The notes: a model not told the origin generated them from the letters alone. A stretch of DNA of 42,013 nucleotides from Sphingopyxis sp. (GCA_002733865.1 NVXM01000017.1:1-42013); one strand, 5' to 3'; shown: positions 8,195 through 16,439, counted from the stretch's first letter. Translations and numbers: made by a program.

Positions 8195-8453
8195 TTTTTT
8201 CTCCATCGCTAGTTATCATTATATAGGTACTGAGACGGCCGAATACATCAAACCGATTGAGGCTTACCAGTCCCCGGTTTCCCGTCATAACCTGACCCAA
8301 AATCCAGCCAACGGCAAGGCCGCCAATCAGCCCGTAAGTCTGTGATGTCATGGTTGGTAAGGTAAAAAACAGATAAGCCGCTATAATAACCCCACCAAGC
8401 TCGGCACAGATACGGGCTGTATTGGAGTCTGGAAGTTCCATATCATTTCTCAT
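8118..8453 (-). CDS. Small predicted membrane protein overlapping the DUF3892 gene
   Basis: A 111-residue frame whose N-terminal 60 residues look like a real protein, with hydrophobic segments at about 18-35 and 40-56 (GLIGGLAVGWILGQVM). The C-terminal ~25 residues lie inside the next gene in another frame and are low-complexity, charged and probably not conserved. The start is uncertain: ATG at 8453 or the second Met, four codons later. It could be intact, or a shorter gene extended by a frameshift. No family was recognised. It lies 24 bases upstream of the FTR1 gene end in the same direction. Confidence 0.45.
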   Translation of the reverse strand: MRNDMELPDSNTARICAELGGVIIAAYLFFTLPTMTSQTYGLIGGLAVGWILGQVMTGNRGLVSLNRFDVFGRLSTYIMITSDGEKNAKKSQSYQGDRQRTQCSVPRQFYR

Positions 8454-8476
8454 TATTCACTTTGATCAGATATAAT

Positions 8477-10411
8477 CTAACCCTGCATGTTTTTTAAACG
8501 GACATTGTACCAATAGCCCGCTGCTATAATTGCAATTACCAAAACTTGAGCGATAAGAGGCTGAACCGCAGGGAAAATTCCCAACATGGCAATTTGCGGA
8601 AAATCAGGAAGCGGGGTCACGCTCATCAGGCCAGCCTCCTGCAACGCCGCAATTCCCTTGCCGGTGAGAATCACAGTAAGAACGATCATCAACGCTGAGC
8701 TATAAGCGAAGAACCTACCTATCGGTAGCTTCCGGCTGTATCGTAACATGGCCCAGGCAATGACCGAGAGCAAAAGTATCGCGGCTCCCGACCCAGCTAG
8801 AATGGTCATACCATTGTCCGCAGTCCAGAGCGCGGCAAAAAACAGGATGGTCTCAAAGACTTCGCGGTAAACGACAATAAAAGCCAGGCCAAAGAGAAAC
8901 CATGCCGACCCTCGCGACAATGCTTTGCTCATTGTTTCACCGATATAGCGTTGCCATTCATCGGCGCGCGACTTGCCGTGCATCCACAAACCAACAAAAA
9001 GCAGGATGACGGCTGCAAACAAAGAACCAAAACCTTCGGTCAACTCCCGGCTCGCTCCGCTAATACCTATGAGATAGGTGGCAGCGAACCATGTTGCGCC
9101 GCCTACCAGAAGCGCACCAATCCAACCTCCATGCACATAAGGCATGACTTCGGGTCGCTCGGCCTTGCGCAGAAACGCAATCATAGCCACCACAATCAGT
9201 AGCGCCTCCAGCCCTTCGCGAAGCAATATTGTAAAGGCTCCAACAAAAGCGGATGCTTGGCTGGCCTGATCGGCGTCTAGGGCGGCCTCTGCCTCTAAAA
9301 ACAGCCCATCAAGAGCGCTGATCCGGCTCTCCACCTCCGCTACGGGAAGGCTGTCACCGATAGCAGCGCGGACATGGGCCATCGCGCGTTCAATGGCTTT
9401 TAGCAAAGACGGATCGCGAGCGGCCAGACCAGGCTCAAGGGGTTCAAAGCCGTCAAGATACGCAGATAATGCCAGACTTTCTGCTTCGTCTTTTCTGCCT
9501 GCCTGATAAGCCGCCAGACTTTCCTTCAGCTTGGTCCGGGATAGCGCCAGCGAGCCGGTGGATGAAGCAGTAGTACCAATGACTTCTGGATTTTTCCGCA
9601 GGAATGCCATCACTGCGTCTGCTTTTTCTGGTCCTATCTGTTTTCCCAAATTGGCCGGAGTCATGCTCGCCAAAGCTGAGAGATCGGGAAACAGGGCGCG
9701 AATAGCCGCATGTGTTTGCCAAAGCTTTTGCCCCTTGGATGCCTCTTTGAATGCGAAACTGCCCGTATATGCGGCCATATCCCAACGGTCCCGGGCAGGT
9801 AAATCAGCAAAACTCTGCATTGCTGTCCCATCAAGCCCCTGACCAATAACCTGATACAGGGCGAACAGGCTGCGTTCTCTTGCTCGCTCTACATCGGTAA
9901 ATGCTATCGGAGCGGGGTCGATCTGCCTCGCATCCGGCCCTTGACCGTTACCAGACATGCCGTGGCAACTGGCACAATTTTGCGCATACAGCTGTTTGCC
10001 AATTTGTACATTGGGTGCAGTTTTGGGAGCAAGTGGAACAGGATAACTGCGGAGCAACTCGGTTGCCAGCAAGCGTGCCTGCCGCGCCACCACTTCTGGA
10101 GACGCTTTATTATCAATGGCCGTATTGAGCTCGTTACCTTTTGCAATCAGGCCGGCTCGGCCCGACTTTAATGGCAGCTTTGCCAAACCGTCGACTACAG
10201 TTCCCGAAAACTCCGCCATTTCGGAAAATTCTGCTTCGTTTATCACTTTACCTTTATCGACTGCACCGGGATAATCGACCGCAATATAATCCAGCAGACG
10301 CCATAACGTTTCAACATCACCCTCCTTCGCCTGCGCGGAAATAGGTGAGCAAATGGCCGCCAAAGCCAGAACCGATAAAAGAGTATAATATATTCTGGTA
10401 TAATGACGCAT
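8477..10411 (-). CDS. FTR1-family metal permease with N-terminal cytochrome c domain
   Basis: A 644-residue fusion. After a signal peptide (about 1-28) comes a periplasmic region with a c-type haem site CASCH (Cys146, Cys149, His150) and a helical linker (to about 385). A seven-helix FTR1 permease follows, with REGLE at 398-402 and REVFE at 516-520, the two acidic motifs needed for iron passage in Ftr1/EfeU. Such proteins carry Fe(II)/Fe(III), and PbrT is a relative proposed to take up Pb(II). A full-length paralog is encoded at 23627-25585 with the same motifs at matching positions. This copy has no adjacent multicopper oxidase and no MerR-type dyad, so it may serve ordinary iron uptake. The nearest plus-strand neighbour is a CopC-like gene. 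Confidence 0.9.
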   Translation of the reverse strand: MRHYTRIYYTLLSVLALAAICSPISAQAKEGDVETLWRLLDYIAVDYPGAVDKGKVINEAEFSEMAEFSGTVVDGLAKLPLKSGRAGLIAKGNELNTAIDNKASPEVVARQARLLATELLRSYPVPLAPKTAPNVQIGKQLYAQNCASCHGMSGNGQGPDARQIDPAPIAFTDVERARERSLFALYQVIGQGLDGTAMQSFADLPARDRWDMAAYTGSFAFKEASKGQKLWQTHAAIRALFPDLSALASMTPANLGKQIGPEKADAVMAFLRKNPEVIGTTASSTGSLALSRTKLKESLAAYQAGRKDEAESLALSAYLDGFEPLEPGLAARDPSLLKAIERAMAHVRAAIGDSLPVAEVESRISALDGLFLEAEAALDADQASQASAFVGAFTILLREGLEALLIVVAMIAFLRKAERPEVMPYVHGGWIGALLVGGATWFAATYLIGISGASRELTEGFGSLFAAVILLFVGLWMHGKSRADEWQRYIGETMSKALSRGSAWFLFGLAFIVVYREVFETILFFAALWTADNGMTILAGSGAAILLLSVIAWAMLRYSRKLPIGRFFAYSSALMIVLTVILTGKGIAALQEAGLMSVTPLPDFPQIAMLGIFPAVQPLIAQVLVIAIIAAGYWYNVRLKNMQG

Positions 10412-10568
10412 GATTAAAAGGTGCTTCCCAGCTATTCCAGAGGCCGATTTGTGAGGAAAAACATGTGCCCCAAAATAGCATCATTCTTGATTTCGTGCAG
10501 AACGGCCGCAGGTAATCACGATCCTGTTTGAGTGATCTGCCTACTAATACGCAAGCTGCACCGCTTGG

Positions 10569-10590
10569 CCCTCAAAATTATTTTTGAGGG
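10569..10590. repeat. 9-bp perfect inverted repeat
   Basis: CCCTCAAAA at 10569-10577 and its complement at 10582-10590 surround a 4-base loop, in the 230-base gap between the divergent FTR1 and copC-like genes. Its place and symmetry fit an operator or a leader hairpin; no T-run follows on either strand. No protein is assigned to it. Confidence 0.4.
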
Positions 10591-10678
10591 GTGGGCAATA
10601 TCGCCGCGTATTGATGATTAGACACAGCCAAGGAACCGGAAATGCGCAGCACCGGATTGTTTCGCCTAACCCTCGCCG

Positions 10679-11020
10679 TTGCCCCACAACGCTCGCGGCG
10701 ATTTTGCTCACCTGAGTCTAGTTACAGCCAAGCCAGCGGCCAATGCGACGATTACACCGACGAAGAGAATTGATCTGGTCTTTGATGAGAAGATCATGCC
10801 TGCAAACACCCGCACGCAACTAATGATGACATCAATGCCGGGTATGGCCTGTCACGCCCCGATGAAAATGCCAATTTCTGTGATGATGGGCAAAGACGGC
10901 AAGTCGGTTATGGTGATGATGACAAAGCCCCTGACGTCCGGAGGTTATGAACTGCGCTCAATGGCATCGGGCGACGATAACGAAGTAATCAGCGGCAAAT
11001 ACGCCTTCCAAGTGAAGTGA
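10679..11020 (+). CDS. copC: CopC-like periplasmic copper-binding protein with disrupted 5' end
   Basis: A small CopC-domain protein: HLSLVTAKPAANATITP is the usual beginning of the mature fold, Met-rich clusters (MTSMPGMACHAPMKMP) sit where copper ligands are found, and SGKYAFQVK is the family's closing strand. CopC proteins bind copper in the periplasm. The frame given starts with a weak TTG and lacks a signal peptide. An in-frame-looking signal start, ATG at 10642 (MRSTGLFRLTLAVA), is in a different frame, and a further hydrophobic piece (TTLAAILL, from 10686) in a third. So the 5' end seems frameshifted, and the protein may not be exported unless this is a sequencing error. It is followed by a strong hairpin. 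Confidence 0.6.
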   Translation: MPHNARGDFAHLSLVTAKPAANATITPTKRIDLVFDEKIMPANTRTQLMMTSMPGMACHAPMKMPISVMMGKDGKSVMVMMTKPLTSGGYELRSMASGDDNEVISGKYAFQVK

Positions 11021-11028
11021 AAGTGCCG

Positions 11029-11079
11029 CAATCGAAACTTCGGGTGCGGCCCCCTGACCGCATCCGGAGACTTCGATTG
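11029..11079 (+). terminator. Long hairpin after the copC-like gene
   Basis: About 20 bases at 11029-11049 pair with 11058-11079 (outer CAATCGAA/TTCGATTG, inner CGGGTGCGG/CCGCATCCG with one wobble), separated by a short loop. It begins nine bases after the copC stop. There is no T-run behind it, so it may act in termination with Rho, protect the mRNA 3' end, or be a mobile-element trace. Confidence 0.45.
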
Positions 11080-11251
11080 GACACCGCAGCGTAGGGTTTG
11101 TTTATCTGGCTCGGAAAATTGTGAGCAAAAATTCTTTCAGTTGCGGCTCTGCCGTCAAGTGCGCTGCTGCAGTAGTCATTGTTGGGGATGCTGGTATTCG
11201 CGATAATCTTGCCATCGGGCGAGATTGGCAATTGTGTTCGATTCCATCGAG

Positions 11252-11758
11252 TCAGGTTACAGGCGGATGTAACCGCCCATCAAGAGCAAACCGTTCCTGT
11301 GTTTCCAAGGCATATGTTCCAGAAGCGCGCACGGAATCAAATATGATACTCCAGCTATGGATAGAGACAGCGCTCGGAATGAGGATGAACAGGTTATCGG
11401 CGAGCAACTGGTCGCCGAACTGCTGCTGACCGGCACTGGGAATCCCTGGCGTCAACCAGTTGGGGTTCGGGATATCACCAGGTTCGACCATATAGATAGC
11501 AGAGGGTTTTAGTATCTTGAATGATGACAGAACATGCGGGACCGTATCAAGAACCCGGAAGGTTTTATGCACAGCCACTTCCAAAATCGCAGTTGCAGGA
11601 TCGACGGCACCGTAAACGGCCCTTATATTCTTGCTGTTCCAGCGACCACCTTGGCGGAACGCTCCCTCTCCGCTATCCCATGTTTTGGTAAATCTCTGAT
11701 CATCAAGCCGCCAACCGATGATATCCGATCCGCCAAGAGGCGTAGGCAAGGGTGTCAT
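11252..11758 (-). CDS. RES-domain toxin of a RES-Xre pair
   Basis: A 168-residue RES domain protein. The family's catalytic-looking residues are visible: Arg39 (GGRWN), Tyr49 (AVYG) and Glu60 (ILEV), in the order Arg-Tyr-Glu known for the NAD+-degrading toxins of this group; a candidate fourth Ser lies further along. It is the second gene of a pair, overlapping the antitoxin gene by four bases. Studied relatives deplete cellular NAD+. No obvious truncation is seen. Confidence 0.88.
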   Translation of the reverse strand: MTPLPTPLGGSDIIGWRLDDQRFTKTWDSGEGAFRQGGRWNSKNIRAVYGAVDPATAILEVAVHKTFRVLDTVPHVLSSFKILKPSAIYMVEPGDIPNPNWLTPGIPSAGQQQFGDQLLADNLFILIPSAVSIHSWSIIFDSVRASGTYALETQERFALDGRLHPPVT

Positions 11759-12330
11759 GTGTAGACGCCAAATTCAATTCGCTCGAGAAGTTGTACGACC
11801 AGTTGGGAACCAGCAGGTGTCGATAGAAGATCAATGGGTCGTTTTTGATTGAGACCGATTGCGGGGCGTTCCAGCCATTGTTCGGCTTCTTCCTGCGAAC
11901 CAAAAATATCTGTCGTCTCTGCCAGAATCTCAGCAAACTTCCAAGCGCGGCCACTTTGCTCCGGGCTGAGCAGTTTTGCGGTTGTCTCGCCCTTGCGGCG
12001 CTGGAATGTGCGCATGCTGATGCCGACTGCTTTTTCGAGTGCATCGGAATGCTGGATCAACGCGACATTGGCGACCAGTTCTGTCAAAACCGTACTGGGG
12101 AAACCCTTGGAGATCACTTCATGAGCATCGAGCGCGGTTTTCAAAGGATATTTGAAAGTTGCATCACCGCCTAATAGAGCAATGACCCGATCAAATTCCC
12201 GGCTCAATACTTCTTCCGTTTCCAATTTCTTTGCTTTCCAGAATATGACAGATGGCGCGAGATAAATGACATGTGTCATACCAAATGTCAAACTAATATA
12301 ATATTGCTGGAGCGCCATTGCAGAATTCAA
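11755..12330 (-). CDS. Xre/MbcA/ParS-type antitoxin
   Basis: Antitoxin partner of the RES toxin. The central part (about 65-110, with LDAHEVISKGFPSTVLTEL and an ISMRTFQRRK helix) is the Xre-like DNA-binding region. The C-terminal third (GSQEEAEQWLERPAIGLNQKRPIDLLSTPAGSQLVV in shortened view) is the MbcA/ParS toxin-binding domain with its typical WLERPAIGL and RPIDLL blocks. The first 30-40 residues do not look like the family, so the true start may be an internal one, for example the Met at residue 18. The pair is probably autoregulated through the upstream region, as is usual. Confidence 0.86.
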   Translation of the reverse strand: MNSAMALQQYYISLTFGMTHVIYLAPSVIFWKAKKLETEEVLSREFDRVIALLGGDATFKYPLKTALDAHEVISKGFPSTVLTELVANVALIQHSDALEKAVGISMRTFQRRKGETTAKLLSPEQSGRAWKFAEILAETTDIFGSQEEAEQWLERPAIGLNQKRPIDLLSTPAGSQLVVQLLERIEFGVYT

Positions 12331-12701
12331 GTCGCCTACTCGCGTTGACTTTTAGCTTTGGCAGCCAAGCTCGCAATGCTCTAATTCATGCGATCTGTGA
12401 CAGCTCGATAGATTAGCTAAACAAGTTTTGAGCCTGCGCGCGGCGGCTCGGTCTGACAAATTTCTAATTTTTCGGGAGCATTGGATGCTTACCCGTCACC
12501 TAGTTTCTAGAAGAAGGATTGTGCTATGAAGCTATATTCATGCGCACAGAAATGGCCCAAGCCGCCAATTGCGAATATAAGGCTTAGCGACATTCGCAAT
12601 ATGGGATCCCCCAAAAGCGCAGTTGAAGCAGAAGCGGCCAGCCTTTTTCTATCCCCCTCAGAATGTCAGTGTCTTATAAACGTGTCCCTGTCAGCAGACG
12701 T
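12331..12701. other. Intergenic region with a doubtful gene remnant
   Basis: About 370 bases between the RES-Xre promoter and the 3' end of blh. A plus-strand frame from 12526 encodes about 80 residues but runs into the blh gene on the other strand. Its middle (AEAASLFLSP) faintly recalls the end of short-chain dehydrogenases without the needed Gly-Gly motif, so it is not called as a gene. No repeat was noticed. Confidence 0.35.
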
Positions 12702-13610
12702 TTACTGCGTACCCGGCCTAGTTTCATCGGGCGGGGTTTGTGGTTCGCCCACTATGTTGACTGGCAGCTTCAGATAGACCGTGCCATTGTCCTCAGCTGG
12801 AGGCATATAGCCGGCGCGGATGTTGACTTGGATCGACGGCAGAATCAGCTTCGGCATGCCTAGCTGGGCATCGCGCGCCTCTCGCATGGTGACAAATTCA
12901 TCCTCGCTCACGCCATCATGGATATGGATATTGGCGGCTTTCTGCTCGGCCACGGTCGTTTCCCAGCGATGCTCTGAGCGGCCTTCGGGCAGATAATCAT
13001 GGCACATGAACAGCCGCGTCTCACCCGGAAGCGTAAATATTTTGCGGATCGAGCGGTACAATATGCGAGCATCACCGCCAGGGAAATCGGCGCGGGCGGT
13101 TCCATAGTCGGGCATGAACATGGTGTCGCCGACAAAGGCGGCGTCGCCAATCACATATGTCATGCAGGCCGGCGTATGGCCCGGTGTGTGCAGAGCGTGC
13201 GCTGTCATTTTGCCTAAGGGGAAACTGTCGCCGTCATGAAAAAGCTGGTCAAACTGGCTGCCATCACGCGGTAAGTCCGGCCCGGCGTTGAAAATCTCTC
13301 CGAACACCGACTGCGTGATGGTGATGTGATCGCCGATCGCCAGCTTTCCGCCCAGCTTTCCCTGAACATAAGGCGCAGCCGAGAGATGATCGGCATGGAC
13401 ATGGGTTTCCAAAACCCATTCGCAGTTCAGCCCCTCGCGCCGAACGTGGTCGATCACGCGATCAGCTGAAATCGTCGCCGTTCGCGCCGCTGCTGCGTCA
13501 TAATTCAGTACGGGATCAATAATGGCGCACGCGCCGGTTGCGGGATCTGATACAACATAGCTTATCGTGTTGGTATCATCGTCAAAGAAAGATTGAACGT
13601 TGGGGGTCAT
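12702..13610 (-). CDS. blh: Metallo-beta-lactamase-fold persulfide dioxygenase (Blh/ETHE1-like)
   Basis: A 302-residue MBL-fold hydrolase of the Blh/sulfur dioxygenase type, which oxidises glutathione persulfide to sulfite using iron. Metal ligands are visible: HVHADH at 70-75, HTPGHT with His145, GDTMFMPDYGTARADFPGG carrying the bridging Asp, and the final His in MCHDY. The GTARADFPGGD signature marks sulfur dioxygenases. It is read after the phosphatase-fold sulfurtransferase, about 50 bases behind it, and divergent from an ArsR-family regulator. This is the arrangement of the bigR operon of Xylella, Agrobacterium and relatives, which removes hydrogen sulfide. Confidence 0.92.
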   Translation of the reverse strand: MTPNVQSFFDDDTNTISYVVSDPATGACAIIDPVLNYDAAAARTATISADRVIDHVRREGLNCEWVLETHVHADHLSAAPYVQGKLGGKLAIGDHITITQSVFGEIFNAGPDLPRDGSQFDQLFHDGDSFPLGKMTAHALHTPGHTPACMTYVIGDAAFVGDTMFMPDYGTARADFPGGDARILYRSIRKIFTLPGETRLFMCHDYLPEGRSEHRWETTVAEQKAANIHIHDGVSEDEFVTMREARDAQLGMPKLILPSIQVNIRAGYMPPAEDNGTVYLKLPVNIVGEPQTPPDETRPGTQ

Positions 13611-13659
13611 GGATGTGTCTCACAGTAGGAGGGATGATAAGTTGGCGGCGCAGCGGCAA

Positions 13660-14130
13660 TCAGCCACTTTGCCCATCGACATAATCGCGCACGAACCGCT
13701 TGAGCGCCGGTTCGTCGCACGCGAAACCCATGGCTTCGGCCTGTTTCAGCGTCGCGTCCCCGCTCATACCGTTTTCGGCGGCAAGGTGCATGACGGTTAA
13801 TGCTCCGGCCCGCTTGCCAGATGCGCAATGCACGAACACCGGACCGGGTAGCGTTTTGACTGCGGTGCGGAATTGCTCGACCAGTGCTTCCGTCATCGCA
13901 TCACCCGCTACCGGGACATGGCTATAGACTAGGCCAAGAGTGCGGACTTCTTTGCCTTCGCGGGGGGGCTTGAAAGGCTGATCCGGTTCTGCCTCGCAGC
14001 GCAGATTGACCACCGATTTGTAGTCCGCTTGCGCCAGCTCGCGCAGATCATCAGCGGAAGGCGGCGCCATTCCAATGGTGAAGCGGTCGTCGATTTTTTT
14101 CATATTGGCCATAGCTTTCATATTGGTCAT
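13660..14130 (-). CDS. TIGR01244-type phosphatase-fold sulfurtransferase
   Basis: A 156-residue protein of the beta-lactamase-hydrolase-like phosphatase family (TIGR01244). HCASGKRAG is the dual-specificity phosphatase-like Cys-X5-Arg loop, and VVNLRCEAE lies in the first half. In fused Blh proteins this domain is joined to the dioxygenase; here it is separate and first in the operon. It is thought to move persulfide sulfur. I put the start at the ATG at 14130, preceded by AAGGA eight bases away. A longer frame runs upstream through the regulator gene but is not needed. The leading MTNMKAMANMKK has a doubled start region. Confidence 0.85.
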   Translation of the reverse strand: MTNMKAMANMKKIDDRFTIGMAPPSADDLRELAQADYKSVVNLRCEAEPDQPFKPPREGKEVRTLGLVYSHVPVAGDAMTEALVEQFRTAVKTLPGPVFVHCASGKRAGALTVMHLAAENGMSGDATLKQAEAMGFACDEPALKRFVRDYVDGQSG

Positions 14131-14204
14131 AGCTAAGTTCCTTGAATGTCCGAGTGTCACACGCCTTTCGAAAAAGACGCGAAGGCATATTTTTAATTGA
14201 TTTA

Positions 14205-14224
14205 ATATGCACATCTCCGCATAT
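14205..14224. promoter_or_regulatory. Candidate operator for the BigR-like regulator
   Basis: ATATGC at 14205-14210 and GCATAT at 14219-14224 form an inverted repeat with an 8-base centre, in a very AT-rich stretch between the divergent sulfurtransferase and regulator starts. It ends nine bases before the GTG of the regulator, so a bound repressor would block both promoters. The assignment rests on position and symmetry. Confidence 0.5.
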
Positions 14225-14232
14225 ATATAAGT

Positions 14233-14574
14233 GTGAAACCTGAAGAAATCCGCAGACAGGCCGAAAAGGCTCTGTCCCTGCTCAAGGCGCTGGGCAGTCA
14301 TAACCGCCTGATGATCGCCTGCCAGCTCGTCGAACGCGAACGAAGCGTCGGCGAGCTTGCCGAATTGCTTGGCATACGCGAGGCGGCGGTTTCGCAGCAA
14401 CTGGCGCTGTTGCGCAAAGATGGTTTGGTGAAGCCGCGCCGCGATGGCCGCACGATTCATTATTCGCTGGCCGGTGATGCCTCGCGCCGTTTGTTGGAGA
14501 CGCTATACGAAATCTATTGCGCGTCCGGTGCAAAGGGAGAGCCAGGCGAAGTCGCGCAGGACGACAAACTGTGA
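14233..14574 (+). CDS. bigR: ArsR-family persulfide sensor, BigR/SqrR-like
   Basis: A 113-residue winged-helix ArsR regulator: the recognition region is LGIREAAVSQQLALLRKDGLV in parts, and the wing is RRDGRTIHYSLA. Two cysteines, Cys30 (IACQLV) and Cys96 (EIYCASG), are 66 residues apart, the same spacing as the Cys42-Cys108 pair that forms a sulfur bridge in BigR. This supports persulfide sensing and derepression of the divergent blh operon. The start codon is GTG, 8 bases after the AT-rich operator region. It is followed closely by a broken TauE gene. Confidence 0.88.
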   Translation: MKPEEIRRQAEKALSLLKALGSHNRLMIACQLVERERSVGELAELLGIREAAVSQQLALLRKDGLVKPRRDGRTIHYSLAGDASRRLLETLYEIYCASGAKGEPGEVAQDDKL

Positions 14575-14592
14575 TTTCGGGCAGAATCGTTA

Positions 14593-14836
14593 ATGAATGC
14601 TGCATTGCTCCAGGAATTGCTCTCGCTTGTATCGGGAATATTGGTCGCGTTCACGCTGGGGCTGATCGGCGGCGGTGGATCGATCCTCGCGGTGCCGCTG
14701 CTGCATCATCGGTACACTGGCGTCGCAGCGTCTCGAACAGCGCAAAGGCGCGTTAAAGCTGCTTTTTTCGGCTATCGTTGTCGTTATCGGTTTAACCATT
14801 GCTGGCAGGGAGATGGTAGCAATAATGGCATGCTGA
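14593..14836 (+). pseudogene. TauE/SafE sulfite exporter remnant with internal deletion
   Basis: The first ~40 codons encode the N-terminus of a TauE/SafE exporter (GLIGGGGSILAVPLL). The sequence then jumps to the family's C-terminal segment in another frame: LASQRLEQRKGALKLLF and a final membrane helix ending REMVAIMAC with stop at 14834-14836. About two thirds of the normal ~250-residue protein are missing between them. TauE-type genes often sit with blh to export the sulfite it makes, so this branch of the pathway seems lost here. Confidence 0.75.
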
Positions 14837-14910
14837 CCGAAGCTATGGAAAGGATGACGATACCATCCCCGCCGCGAAAAATCCCACAGCGCCATCGACC
14901 CGAATCCAGG

Positions 14911-15822
14911 TCACCCTTCAACTCGATCCGTAGGTACAAAGACTGACAGTGCTAGCGGCAAGAGGTCGAATCGGGCTGGGGTCGTGGTCGTGATTTCGCC
15001 ATCGGTATTGATCGAAAGTGGCGGGTCAGTTCGGATGTCGAGAGGACCGGGACTGCAAAATGCTTGCATTTTGCGCAAATTTCGATGACGTCCGCGTCGA
15101 AAGGCTGACAAAAAGAGTGGCCATTGCCAGGATTGCCGGGGCTCCACACTGTAAAAGTCCAAGGATTGATCATCAATGCTCGCTACTTCATACACGGACA
15201 TGCCGCCGCCATAATATAAGCCGTTGCCGACTGCTATCTGAAGACTTTTCAGCTGAATTTTCCGGTCTTTAGTGACCACTTCCGCCGCGAATGGTTTCAT
15301 GGCCAGCATTGTTTTAAGGGCTGCCAGCGGGTAGCTTAGACGTCCCCAACGCCGCTTCAAATTGCCAGTCAGTCGACGCGCCAGCTCAACACTCATACCC
15401 ATACTCGCGACATTAGCGAAAAGCTGATCATTAACCGTTCCAACGTCAATCCGCCTTGTGCATCCAGCGACAATAACCGCTACTGCAGCTTCGGGGTTAA
15501 TAGGAATGCCGAGCGTTCGAGCAAGGTCGTTTGCCGTCCCGAGTGGCAGAACGCCAAGGGGCAATCCCGTCTCGACAATACCTTTGAGAGCCGCGTTCAC
15601 TGTGCCATCGCCGCCGCCGACGATGACAAGGTCGACCTCGTCAGCACGCCGTACAATTTCTTGGCTCATATCGTCAGCGCGTTTGCTCAAACTTTCGATC
15701 AGGGTGATGCCACCGCTCTGAAGTTGCCGGGCTACCCCATTGGCCATATTACCATGGCCGTTACGACTTTGCGCATTCAAAAACAAAAGCGCCCGTCGTT
15801 TGGATTGCATATTGATTCTCAT
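14911..15822 (-). CDS. YegS/BmrU-type lipid kinase
   Basis: A 303-residue diacylglycerol-kinase-fold protein. GGGDGT at 69-74 is the nucleotide-binding motif and PLGTANDLART at about 96-106 the second conserved block. A third block, around SINTDGEI near the C-terminus, is also usual in the family. These enzymes phosphorylate diacylglycerol or related lipids on the inner face of the membrane. The start is either ATG at 15822 or the Met four codons later, just before SKRRALLFLNA. There is no clear link with the metal genes on either side. Confidence 0.9.
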   Translation of the reverse strand: MRINMQSKRRALLFLNAQSRNGHGNMANGVARQLQSGGITLIESLSKRADDMSQEIVRRADEVDLVIVGGGDGTVNAALKGIVETGLPLGVLPLGTANDLARTLGIPINPEAAVAVIVAGCTRRIDVGTVNDQLFANVASMGMSVELARRLTGNLKRRWGRLSYPLAALKTMLAMKPFAAEVVTKDRKIQLKSLQIAVGNGLYYGGGMSVYEVASIDDQSLDFYSVEPRQSWQWPLFLSAFRRGRHRNLRKMQAFCSPGPLDIRTDPPLSINTDGEITTTTPARFDLLPLALSVFVPTDRVEG

Positions 15823-15908
15823 GATCCTCTTTAGTTGCCATACTACGACTATCTGGCAGAAGGGTCGCCCGGAAATTGCTCACGCGATCAAACCAGCCTA
15901 TTATCAGT

Positions 15909-16439
15909 TCATGCTTCGGGGCACTTGCTGTCCGGCTCCTGCGGTGCTGAGCTTGCCAAGCGGAATGGCAGTATGGAGCTTAGAAGCAGCAGCCCTACGC
16001 CGCTGATGATCATAACGTCGGCCAAATTGAAAGTCGGCCAGTGCCAAGCGCCAACGTAGATGTCGAGGAAATCGGTCACAGCACCGTGAAGTACTCTGTC
16101 CACGATGTTCCCGATGGCGCCTCCGGCGACGAGCCCGAGTGCAAACGTCTCGGTCAATTTTGTCGTTCGCACCGCCCAAACGAGGATGCCGATCACGATG
16201 GCCATTGATAATCCGGCAAGCACCAACGGATAGGCCGAGAATATATCTTGGAACATGCCGAAACTGACCCCCGTGTTGTAACCCAGTCTGAAATTAAGAA
16301 ATGGCGCAATCTCGATTACCCGCGGTGGCTTCATCACTGTATTGACGGTCAGCCATTTTGTGACGAAATCTATAGCAAACGCAGTAGTGGCCGCAGTTAC
16401 TGTCAGAAATATCTTCTTGGTCAAATTCGAATAGCTCAC
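15909..16439 (-). CDS. lspA: Signal peptidase II (PbrC-like)
   Basis: Prolipoprotein signal peptidase of 176 residues with four membrane segments and both catalytic-aspartate motifs: GNIVDR, and FNLADV near the end. It cleaves the signal peptide of lipid-modified lipoproteins. I place the start at GTG 16439 (MSYSNLTKKIF) with GAGGA ten bases upstream; a longer frame overlaps the ATPase gene and is not family-like. The position 73 bases after a metal P-type ATPase matches pbrA-pbrC in Cupriavidus, where the peptidase assists lead resistance. Since cells need a chromosomal lspA, this is probably a second, resistance-dedicated copy. Confidence 0.9.
   Translation of the reverse strand: MSYSNLTKKIFLTVTAATTAFAIDFVTKWLTVNTVMKPPRVIEIAPFLNFRLGYNTGVSFGMFQDIFSAYPLVLAGLSMAIVIGILVWAVRTTKLTETFALGLVAGGAIGNIVDRVLHGAVTDFLDIYVGAWHWPTFNLADVMIISGVGLLLLSSILPFRLASSAPQEPDSKCPEA

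Noticed and set aside
12526..12777. Plus-strand frame of 83 codons with a faint dehydrogenase-like end
   Set aside because: It overlaps blh on the other strand, lacks the family's Gly motifs and is not conserved-looking beyond a few residues.
14131..14460. N-terminal extension of the phosphatase-fold sulfurtransferase
   Set aside because: It runs through the divergent regulator and the operator; the ATG at 14130 has a ribosome-binding site and fits the family length.
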